Shown here: positions 50,652 to 58,219 of the stretch, in pieces
Layout: every line of letters begins with the position of its first letter
How positions within the stretch are numbered: position 1 is the stretch's first letter
DNA from: Fundicoccus sp052116145
GTDB lineage: Bacteria; Bacillota; Bacilli; Lactobacillales; Aerococcaceae
DNA: 64,000 nucleotides
NCBI RefSeq assembly: GCF_052116145.1
Contig: NZ_JBQKLQ010000001.1
Location: forward strand, 248,001 to 312,000
Reading direction: 5' to 3'
Made by a program: the position numbers and the translations under genes
The notes under the pieces: model-generated
Told to the model about the DNA's origin: nothing
Databases searched by the model: none
Seen by the model: the letters and a program-made list of their open reading frames with translations, nothing else

Positions 50652-51776
50652 ATGACTGATAATAGTAAAACAAGAGTAGTAATCGGTATGAGTGGTGGGG
50701 TAGACTCATCAGTAGCGGCTTTGCTCTTGAAAGAACAAGGATATGATGTAGTAGGTCTCTTTATGAAAAATTGGGACGATACGGATGAAAATGGTTACTG
50801 TACAGCAACCGAAGATTATAAAGATGTGGCACTCGTAGCAGAACAAATTGGTATTCCTTATTATTCCGTTAACTTCGAAAAAGAATATTGGGACCGTGTG
50901 TTCGAATACTTTTTGGATGAGTATAAAAAAGGCCGTACACCTAATCCAGATGTTATGTGTAATAAAGAAGTGAAATTTAAAGCCTTCTTAGATTATGCGA
51001 TGGATTTAGGTGCGGATTATGTTGCGATGGGGCATTACGCGCGTGTCAAAAGAGATGTGGATGGTACTGTCCACTTATTACGTGGTGTCGATGAGAATAA
51101 AGATCAAACGTATTTTCTAAACCAACTGTCTCAAGCACAATTACAAAAAAGCTTATTCCCACTAGGGGATATGCAAAAAAGTGAAGTGCGTGAGATTGCA
51201 GAAAAAGCAGGCCTTGCAACAGCTAAAAAGAAAGATTCCACAGGTATTTGTTTTATCGGTGAAAAGAACTTTAGTGAGTTTTTATCAAACTACTTACCAA
51301 ACCGTCCAGGACGAATGGTGACACTTGATGGTGAAGACAAAGGGTCACACGCTGGCTTAATGTATTACACAATCGGCCAACGTCAAGGCCTAGGGATTGG
51401 TGGAGGGGGCGATTCAAATGACCCTTGGTTCGTGATTGGAAAAGACATCGAAACTCAAACACTATATGTAGGACAAGGTTTCCACCATCCAGACTTATAT
51501 GCGGATTACTTAGAGGCTTCAGATGTGCATTTTACTGGGGACTTACCAATGCCACGTGAATTTACATGTACGGCTAAATTCCGTTACCGCCAAAAGGATA
51601 CAGAAGTTAAAGTGGTTTTAGATGAAACAGGTACGAAAGCGACTGTCTACTTTGCCGAACCAGTGCGTGCGATTACACCTGGGCAAGCAGTGGTCTTTTA
51701 CGATGGTGCTGAGTGTTTAGGAGGCGGCTTAATTGACGCTGCTTATTCCGATTCTAAAAAGAGACAATACGTTTAA
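50652..51776 (+). CDS. mnmA: tRNA 2-thiouridine(34) synthase MnmA
   Basis: Thiolates wobble uridine 34 of tRNA Lys, Glu and Gln with sulfur from IscS. The 374 residues show the PP-loop GMSGGVDSSVAALLL, FMKNWDDTDENGYCTA, MCNKEVKFKAF with the first catalytic Cys, and STGICFIGEKNFSEFL with the second. The C-terminal beta domain ends VFYDGAECLGGGLI. The start follows AAAGGAAGCAAG. It completes the iscS locus and is followed by a strong terminator. Confidence 0.97.
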   Translation: MTDNSKTRVVIGMSGGVDSSVAALLLKEQGYDVVGLFMKNWDDTDENGYCTATEDYKDVALVAEQIGIPYYSVNFEKEYWDRVFEYFLDEYKKGRTPNPDVMCNKEVKFKAFLDYAMDLGADYVAMGHYARVKRDVDGTVHLLRGVDENKDQTYFLNQLSQAQLQKSLFPLGDMQKSEVREIAEKAGLATAKKKDSTGICFIGEKNFSEFLSNYLPNRPGRMVTLDGEDKGSHAGLMYYTIGQRQGLGIGGGGDSNDPWFVIGKDIETQTLYVGQGFHHPDLYADYLEASDVHFTGDLPMPREFTCTAKFRYRQKDTEVKVVLDETGTKATVYFAEPVRAITPGQAVVFYDGAECLGGGLIDAAYSDSKKRQYV

Positions 51777-51827
51777 TCATTACCCAATATGACGAACACC
51801 GCAGGTGGCGATATCATTCATAAAATA

Positions 51828-51859
51828 AGAACCTCGCCATCCGGCGAGGTTCTATTTTT
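51828..51859 (+). terminator. Terminator after mnmA
   Basis: AGAACCTCGCC pairs exactly with GGCGAGGTTCT around ATCC, then ATTTTT. Confidence 0.92.
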
Positions 51860-51864
51860 ATTGA

Positions 51865-52245
51865 CTAAAGGTGGCGAAAAACACGGGTTACTCGGTTTTC
51901 AATCGCTTCTTCGATTGCTAAATCGGAAAGGGTCATCGCTTGAATTAATTTATTCAAACGAGTGTAAGCAGGGTGACCTGGTTTAAATTTTCTCATCGCT
52001 TTTTCAGATTTATGAATGAGCGAATGAATAGGTGCTTGTGCAGCTTGTAATTCTTCTTTTGAATAAACAGGGCTGTTTGGCTTATCATGGAGTAAACTTT
52101 GTGCGATTTCTAATGCTTTAATACGATTGGTCAAAAGTGTGTGTTGCGAGCTACCTTCAGTAAATTTTGGCATTACTTTCACACAACCTGCGATGGTTGA
52201 CTCAATGACTGCTAGCGTTGCCATCATTTCTCTTTTTTCTGTCAT
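51865..52245 (-). CDS. Small helical protein of unknown function
   Basis: A 126-residue protein that looks wholly alpha-helical and has two related halves: SSQHTLLTNRIKALEIAQSLL and HPAYTRLNKLIQAMTLSDLAI, each preceded by a Lys-Phe-containing stretch (MPKFTEG and MRKFKPG). That internal repeat suggests a four-helix bundle. I do not recognise the family. Start ATG 52245 is supported by GGAAGGTG; the longer frame to 52296 has no ribosome site. It is convergent with mnmA. Confidence 0.72.
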   Translation of the reverse strand: MTEKREMMATLAVIESTIAGCVKVMPKFTEGSSQHTLLTNRIKALEIAQSLLHDKPNSPVYSKEELQAAQAPIHSLIHKSEKAMRKFKPGHPAYTRLNKLIQAMTLSDLAIEEAIENRVTRVFRHL

Positions 52246-52334
52246 GCAAATCACCTTCCTTGAGTCATTATGCCACATTCCTTTAATAACTTTCAATCAT
52301 CTCTTCGTCTGTAATACTCAGCTAGTAAGTCTTA

Positions 52335-52343
52335 TGTTATAAT
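52335..52343 (+). promoter_or_regulatory. Extended -10 promoter of recD2
   Basis: TGTTATAAT, a TGn extended -10 box. The transcript would start near 52350, only a few bases before the first possible start codon of recD2. Confidence 0.6.
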
Positions 52344-52355
52344 ATGTTTCAATGA

Positions 52356-54962
52356 ATGTTGGAGGTGGAGACAATCGAAAGAAATCAACAAGCTGAGGAA
52401 GTAGTTGTAGGACAAGTGTCAGCTATTTTCTTTGAGAATCCGTCAAATTTTTATAAAGTGATGCAAGTTCAAGTCGATCAGACGGAGACCAGTCTCTTGA
52501 TTGATGATGAAATCGTCTGTACCGGACAATTTATGGCGATTCATTTAGATACGCCTTATGAATTTTTTGGAAAATTAACGAGCCATCCTAAATACGGCGA
52601 ACAATTTACAGTCACTCGTTATCAACAAAAAGCACCAACGAGTGAAAATGGTTTAGTCGACTATTTGTCGAGCGACCGATTCAAAGGCATCGGGAAAGTA
52701 ATCGCACGTAGAATCGTCGACACACTCGGACTCGAAGCCATTGATGTGATTATTTCAGATGCCAATAGTTTGAAGAAAGTTGAAGGCATGACTCAAACTA
52801 AACGAGAGAGTCTAAGAAACACCTTGTTGCAACATCAAGGAACCGAACGTGTTTTTATGCAATTAACGGACTGGGGCTTTGGACCAAAACTAGCGGAAAG
52901 AATCTATAAAGTGTTTAAAAGTGACGCAATAGAGCGAATCAAAGCAAATCCTTATGAGTTGATTGAAAAAGTTGCAGGAATTGGCTTTCAAAAGGCCGAT
53001 CAATTAGCTGAGCAATTAGGTTTTGAAGCTTTAGCAATTGAACGCTTGACAGCTGGGATTGTGATGGCAGTAACTGAACAATGCATGAGTAATGGCGATA
53101 CTTATATTACGGAAGCAGAGGCTCTAAAAAAAGCGCAACAATTACTTGAGAGCAGTCGTCGTCAGTTAATTGAAAATGACTTATTAATTGAAGCACTGGA
53201 TAAAGCGTTACTTGAAAAGACGCTCTTTCGTGTAGATACCGGTTTGATGGTTCCTAGCTTATATCAAGCAGAATTTGGAATAGTTGCACGAATTAAACAA
53301 TATTTATCGACAGAATTAGTGGAACGTTTTGAAAGTGAAGAAATTGACGAAAAGATTGAACAGGTCATCGAGATTACAGGCATTCAGTATGATGAGACTC
53401 AGCGAGCGGCCTTAAAACTTGCGATTGCGTCACCAATGTCGATTGTGACGGGGGGACCTGGTACCGGGAAAACTACCTTAGTCAAAGGATTAATCCACCT
53501 ACATGCCTTATTGCACGATTACAAATTAGAAGATATTACAAAGCATTCTGATTTAGATCCGATTGCTTTAGCAGCCCCAACCGGACGAGCCGCTAAACGG
53601 ATGCAAGAAATGACCGGCTTAGAGGCTTCCACGATTCACCGTTTAATTGGATATACACGCGATAGTTCCGTTGATGATTTTTATGCCAATGAAATTGATG
53701 CGAGTCTTTTAATTGTTGATGAGATGTCGATGGTCGATACTTGGCTAATGAACTGGCTGATGCAAGCAATTCCTAATCATATGCAAATTATTTTTGTGGG
53801 CGATAAAGATCAATTACCATCAGTCGGTCCAGGAAAAGTATTTAGTGATTTAATTGAATCTGGCGTTTTTCCGACGATTTCTTTGACCAAAATATACCGA
53901 CAAGGGCAAGATAGTTCGATTATTCAGCTGGCGCATAGCATTCGAGAAGGTGGCTTACCCGCTAACTTTTTAGAAAAACAAGCGGACCGCTCTTTTATAC
54001 CATGTTCAACTAACCAAGTAACCGATGTCATTAGACAAATCGTCAGCAATGCGATTCAAAAGGGCTTCGACGGCAGTACCTTACAAGTCTTAGCACCGAT
54101 GTACAAAGGACCAGCCGGAATTAACGCTTTGAATTCGATGTTACAAGAGTTAATGAATCCGCCGACTGCTAAAAAGCGCGAAGTAAATCATTTTGAAAAG
54201 AAATTACGTGTTGGCGATAAGGTCTTACAATTGGTCAATAATGCTGAAGAAGGCGTCTATAATGGAGACATTGGAAAAGTAGAAGGCATCTATTACGCTA
54301 AAGAAACAGAATCGAAGTCTGATGAGATTGTGATTAGTTTCGAAGATGATAAAGAACTCGTTTACAAAAAGAATGAACTAGATCAAGTGACTTTAGCCTA
54401 TTGTTGCTCCATCCATAAATCACAAGGGAGTGAATATCCTCTAGTTATTTTACCGCTTGTTGATACATTTTCACGTATGTTAAGAAAAGACTTGTTATAT
54501 ACCGCAATTACGCGTGCACAGAAAAGTTTAGTGATGATAGGCAATCCCGCCAGTTTTAATTTGGCAGTCACTCAAAACCAAACGGAAAGACAGACTTTCT
54601 TAAGCGATATTCTAATTACCACGCTTGGCAAAATGAGTAGTCAAGAGGAGACAGGAAATTCAAACGCTGAAGCTATTGATGTTAGCGAAACTAAGTCAGA
54701 AGCTGACAGAGAGTTATCGTCGCCAAAGCAGACGAAATCAAAATCAACAGATACGGCTCAAAGTGTTAATAGTCATGACGCCGACAACTCAGCTAATACA
54801 ACTCATTCAGTTGCAGTTTCATCAGTAACTAGTACAAAGGCTACTCTGTGGGAACTTGATACTATTGAAGAGGAAAGACCGCAATTTTTAACGGTAACGA
54901 ATCTCTGGCAAGTGGATCCGATGATTGGTATGGACGGCATTTCACCTTATGATTTCATGTAG
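52356..54962 (+). CDS. recD2: RecD-like DNA helicase RecD2
   Basis: An 868-residue superfamily 1B 5'-3' helicase that works without RecBC. An N-terminal OB-like part (VGQVSAIFFENPSNFYKV) and helix-hairpin-helix repeats (GIGKVIARRIVDTLG, GIGFQKADQLAEQLG) precede the helicase core: Walker A GGPGTGKTTLVKG, LIVDEMSMVD, GDKDQLPSVGPGKVF, and CCSIHKSQGSEYPLVI with YTAITRAQKSL. A Ser/Thr-rich linker of about 80 residues leads to a short conserved end (LWQVDPMIGMDGISPYDFM). ATG 52356 has no ribosome site; GGAGGTGGAG at 52361-52370 points to a start further on, where the codon is ATC 52374. Confidence 0.92.
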   Translation: MLEVETIERNQQAEEVVVGQVSAIFFENPSNFYKVMQVQVDQTETSLLIDDEIVCTGQFMAIHLDTPYEFFGKLTSHPKYGEQFTVTRYQQKAPTSENGLVDYLSSDRFKGIGKVIARRIVDTLGLEAIDVIISDANSLKKVEGMTQTKRESLRNTLLQHQGTERVFMQLTDWGFGPKLAERIYKVFKSDAIERIKANPYELIEKVAGIGFQKADQLAEQLGFEALAIERLTAGIVMAVTEQCMSNGDTYITEAEALKKAQQLLESSRRQLIENDLLIEALDKALLEKTLFRVDTGLMVPSLYQAEFGIVARIKQYLSTELVERFESEEIDEKIEQVIEITGIQYDETQRAALKLAIASPMSIVTGGPGTGKTTLVKGLIHLHALLHDYKLEDITKHSDLDPIALAAPTGRAAKRMQEMTGLEASTIHRLIGYTRDSSVDDFYANEIDASLLIVDEMSMVDTWLMNWLMQAIPNHMQIIFVGDKDQLPSVGPGKVFSDLIESGVFPTISLTKIYRQGQDSSIIQLAHSIREGGLPANFLEKQADRSFIPCSTNQVTDVIRQIVSNAIQKGFDGSTLQVLAPMYKGPAGINALNSMLQELMNPPTAKKREVNHFEKKLRVGDKVLQLVNNAEEGVYNGDIGKVEGIYYAKETESKSDEIVISFEDDKELVYKKNELDQVTLAYCCSIHKSQGSEYPLVILPLVDTFSRMLRKDLLYTAITRAQKSLVMIGNPASFNLAVTQNQTERQTFLSDILITTLGKMSSQEETGNSNAEAIDVSETKSEADRELSSPKQTKSKSTDTAQSVNSHDADNSANTTHSVAVSSVTSTKATLWELDTIEEERPQFLTVTNLWQVDPMIGMDGISPYDFM

Positions 54963-55017
54963 GTACTTATGATTTTCATGATTCAAGTCAACTAGACAAC
55001 AAACACAGCGAAACAAA

Positions 55018-55063
55018 GAACAGCCTGGACAGTCTCTTAGTAAAGAGAGAGTCCTGGCTGTTC
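55018..55063. terminator. Bidirectional terminator between recD2 and the lipid-kinase gene
   Basis: GAACAGCC-T-GGAC pairs with GTCC-T-GGCTGTTC, with an inner TCTCTT/AAGAGA helix. It lies between convergent genes. Confidence 0.8.
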
Positions 55064-55077
55064 CTATTGTCCTAGGT

Positions 55078-56016
55078 TTATAAATAAAATGGAAAATCGC
55101 TCACACTCAACGTTAAATCAGCTTGAATCAAAGATAAGTCTTCTCCATCAACTTGACCACGAACCGCTTTATTCAGCTTGATTTGCATGCTTTGACCGGT
55201 ATAGCGACTGGAGTATTCGGATTCATGTTGAGTTTGAGTCATTAAGACACGAGGTAATAAATCAAAGACCCCTTTTAAATTGACATTATGAAAGGCAATC
55301 ACAGACAATTCAGCTTTGTCTGCTTGAACAAGATTGTCTAACTTAATACCGCCTCCCATAAAAGGATTGTTCATAATAGATAATAAGTTACATTGCTTGA
55401 TTTCAATTTCTTTACCATCGATGGTTAAGTTGGCCTCGAAATTTTTAATTTTATTCAAGCATGAAAAGACACCTAGTAAATAATTTAAATGACCCATTTT
55501 TAATGTATTCAAGAGGTTTCCAAATGGAACTTTTGAAGCGGCATAATTAGCTTCCGCATCAAAGCCAAAACCCATGCTGTTTAAAATGACTCCTTTAGAG
55601 TCTGTCACAGCTTCTTCGTATGTAAAAATAGGGATGCGAACCGCTTCACGTGCGTATAACATCGTCTCGACGATTTGGCGAATCGATTTGTCCTTTTGCC
55701 ATACACGATTAAAATCATTACCTGTTCCAGCAGCAACATAAGTCACTGGAATATCTAGTTGGTTTTGGTGAAGGGCATTAATCACTTCATGCAAAGTTCC
55801 GTCTCCACCAATCACCAGTAATTTATGTGAATAAGGCTTATGACCACGCATTACGATTCCTTGGGTCAGTACGTAAGCATGGGTGGCATAATTCGTATAA
55901 TAAGTTAAATAATCGATGTTGAAATTTGTCAGTTCCTTTTGAACTTCAAGCAGGACCTTCTTACCATTTCCTGCGCCCGCTTCGCGGTGGCAAATAATAT
56001 GTACTCTCTCTGTCAT
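55078..56016 (-). CDS. Diacylglycerol kinase family lipid kinase
   Basis: A 312-residue kinase of the DagK/YegS group, acting on lipid such as diacylglycerol to feed phospholipid recycling. The nucleotide site is LLVIGGDGTLHEVINAL, with VAAGTGNDFNR next and SMGFGFDAEANY after it. The N-terminal HIICHREAGAGNGKKVL replaces the more common NP-x-AG-x-G start. Start ATG 56016 follows GAGGAAAATT; the in-frame TTG 56028 overlaps the ribosome site. The exact lipid is not visible from sequence. Confidence 0.9.
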   Translation of the reverse strand: MTERVHIICHREAGAGNGKKVLLEVQKELTNFNIDYLTYYTNYATHAYVLTQGIVMRGHKPYSHKLLVIGGDGTLHEVINALHQNQLDIPVTYVAAGTGNDFNRVWQKDKSIRQIVETMLYAREAVRIPIFTYEEAVTDSKGVILNSMGFGFDAEANYAASKVPFGNLLNTLKMGHLNYLLGVFSCLNKIKNFEANLTIDGKEIEIKQCNLLSIMNNPFMGGGIKLDNLVQADKAELSVIAFHNVNLKGVFDLLPRVLMTQTQHESEYSSRYTGQSMQIKLNKAVRGQVDGEDLSLIQADLTLSVSDFPFYL

Positions 56017-56186
56017 AATTTTCCTCAATCTATGTCATAAATAATCTTCTTTTTGTCATTATACTGAAACTTGCTTGTTTATGAAAGGGCATCTTTCTTT
56101 TAGGGAAAGATAAGATGCAATTGCTAAAAAAAGGCAGCTCTTCTATAATAATCATATTGATTTGATTAAAAGGAGACAAACACTTA

Positions 56187-56987
56187 ATGACTTATAAAAT
56201 GCTCGTACTCGATATTGATGACACGCTTTTAAATAGCCAACACGAAATATCTGAAAAAACATTTAAACGTTTAATTGAATTTCAAGCAGCAGGTAATCAC
56301 TTGGTTTTAGCGAGTGGTAGACCAACGGCTTCAATGTTTCAAACAGCCCATGAATTAAAATTAGATCAGTATGATTCCCATATGATTTCATTCAACGGTG
56401 CCGTTGTGACCGACTTAGCTAAGCACGACGAATTATTCAGCCAACGAATGAATGTAAAAGAACAACAAAAAGTGGTTCAGTATATTCGCGATAATGATTT
56501 AGTAATTGTCGGGTATACACCAGAGGGAATCAAAGTAGATCGTGAAAATGAGTACAGTCATGTTGAAGGAGAATTGACAGGCTTACCAGTTGATTATGAT
56601 TATGAGCATTTCAATCACTTAGAAACACCGCAATTAAAATTAATGGGCGTAGGAGATCCAGCCATTGTTAAACGTCTTGAAAACGAGTTAGACCGTTCGT
56701 TTGGTGAAGAAACTAATGCGGTAACGTCTAAACCTTATTTCCTAGAATTCATGCATCGATTATCATCTAAAGGGAGCTCATTATTAAGGCTTTGCAATCA
56801 TTTAGGCATCGATATATCTGAAGTGGTTGCTTGTGGAGATGGAAACAATGACTTGACAATGATTCAAACAGCAGGCTTAGGTGTCGCTATGGCTAACGCT
56901 ACCGACGCACTAAAAGACGCTGCAGATTACATTACAGCGTCTAACGATGAAGATGGTATTGTGCAAGTAATCGACAAGTTTTTCTAA
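56187..56987 (+). CDS. Cof-type HAD-IIB sugar-phosphate phosphatase
   Basis: A 266-residue phosphatase. Motif I is VLDIDDTLLNS with the nucleophile Asp, motif II is LASGRPTAS, motif III includes the Lys of SSKGSSLLRL, and motif IV is ACGDGNNDLTMI. The C2B cap lies between residues 85 and 190. Such enzymes remove phosphate from sugar phosphates, FMN or PLP with loose specificity. The start follows AAAGGAGACAAACACTTA. Its last four bases overlap the convergent DUF92 gene. Confidence 0.92.
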   Translation: MTYKMLVLDIDDTLLNSQHEISEKTFKRLIEFQAAGNHLVLASGRPTASMFQTAHELKLDQYDSHMISFNGAVVTDLAKHDELFSQRMNVKEQQKVVQYIRDNDLVIVGYTPEGIKVDRENEYSHVEGELTGLPVDYDYEHFNHLETPQLKLMGVGDPAIVKRLENELDRSFGEETNAVTSKPYFLEFMHRLSSKGSSLLRLCNHLGIDISEVVACGDGNNDLTMIQTAGLGVAMANATDALKDAADYITASNDEDGIVQVIDKFF

Positions 56988-57784
56988 AGCAGGCGAAAAA
57001 TCATCCAGCTGATTATAACAATCAGGCAATCACTTATAATATTGACCATGCTGTTATCAATACCCGGCAAGCCTTTGATTCGACTGTAACGTTGGGAATC
57101 AGCGTTTATTGGAAGTGCTTCATATTCCTGATTCGTTTCTAAGTCTATGTAAACTTCTTGAATACTCAGACCTAATAGACTATCAATGATAGAACAGAAG
57201 CCCCCAAGCATCGTCAGGAGTATAAAGTCAGACGCGCTCACTGCTTGAGTGAACATAACCGCAAGACTGATAATAAAAGCCGCGCCTAAAAAACTCGCAA
57301 TTAAACCTAAACGTGTTACGCCTCCTGATTTTCCGGGAGGCATTTTTTTACCACTAATCATCGAGCGTGGAATCTCTTGACTCAAGATGCCTATTTCTGA
57401 CGCCCATGTGTCAGCCGTCGAACCCGCAATGGCAATCACCATCAAATGAAAATAGAGTGTATCTTGGCTTTTCCAGTAAACTAACAAGCAACTAAGAGCC
57501 AATAAACTATTAGCCAAAACTTGTAACGCAGAGCGCCCATCTTTTTCTTCACTTGGAGAAGAGAGACGACGAGGAGATTTCAAGCGAAATAAAACGCTCG
57601 CTTTCTCGATAAAACTGGAAGAAACTAATAACATAATTAACAATACCCAACTAACAAAACCTCCAATAATCATAAATAAAGATCCCACAAGGAAAGCAGC
57701 CACCGTGCCGGAACGGGATAAACTTTTAACCGCGTAGGCTAAAGAAACAGCGAGACCATTAATTAAAAAACTAAATATGAACAT
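56984..57784 (-). CDS. DUF92 family membrane protein
   Basis: A 266-residue membrane protein with about six helices. The family signature is present: the pair SGSTADTWASEIG-like AIAGSTADTWASEIGILS, then GKKMPPGKSGGVTRLGLIAS, with SGTVAAFLVGSLF near the start. Relatives of this family include phytol and dolichol kinases and TMEM19, so a lipid-linked role is possible but unproven. The last four bases overlap the HAD gene end to end. The start follows ACGAGGTGCTTT on the minus strand. Confidence 0.85.
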   Translation of the reverse strand: MFIFSFLINGLAVSLAYAVKSLSRSGTVAAFLVGSLFMIIGGFVSWVLLIMLLVSSSFIEKASVLFRLKSPRRLSSPSEEKDGRSALQVLANSLLALSCLLVYWKSQDTLYFHLMVIAIAGSTADTWASEIGILSQEIPRSMISGKKMPPGKSGGVTRLGLIASFLGAAFIISLAVMFTQAVSASDFILLTMLGGFCSIIDSLLGLSIQEVYIDLETNQEYEALPINADSQRYSRIKGLPGIDNSMVNIISDCLIVIISWMIFRLL

Positions 57785-57946
57785 AAAGCACCTCGTAAAA
57801 GTTTGTATAAAGCATTATATCAGAAAGCTAGCTCCCATTCTTAAAAGTATAAAAGAATTTGTAAGTAAACAAAGAACCACAATGAGGCAAAGGAATCATA
57901 AACGTTCATTTTTTTAAGAATATGACTAAAGTTTATCTGGTGGATG

Positions 57947-57976
57947 TTGACTTTTAGGGGCTTAATTCTTTATAAT
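57947..57976 (+). promoter_or_regulatory. Promoter of alaS T-box leader
   Basis: TTGACT at 57947-57952, 18-base spacer, TATAAT at 57971-57976. Confidence 0.8.
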
Positions 57977-57985
57977 GATTAATGA

Positions 57986-58181
57986 TTGAGGCCAAATCTA
58001 AACTATTTAGAGACAATTCCACCTGGTGAAAGGAATTGATGTGACAGATGCTCCCTCAAATATGTATTAATCGAAAGATTAGCGTACCATCGGCGTTAAC
58101 GATATGATAAGAAATAAGGACAAGAGTCGTTATATGTAAGGTGGTACCGCGTAAGTCGCCCTTACTTATGACGGCTCTTTT
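57986..58181 (+). promoter_or_regulatory. T-box leader of alaS, specifier GCU (Ala)
   Basis: T-box core TGGTACCGCG at 58142-58151; terminator AGTCG 58154-58158 with CGGCT 58172-58176 and TCTTTT (short stem). Stem I: TTGAGG 57986-57991 with CCTCAA 58054-58059, then ATCT with AGAT and AATTCC with GGAATT. The internal loop has GCTC at 58050-58053, giving GCT, an alanine codon, placed as ATC is in the ileS leader. Confidence 0.9.
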
Positions 58182-58219
58182 ATGTTGTTTTTTAATTGAT
58201 TATAGAGGAGAAGATTTAA

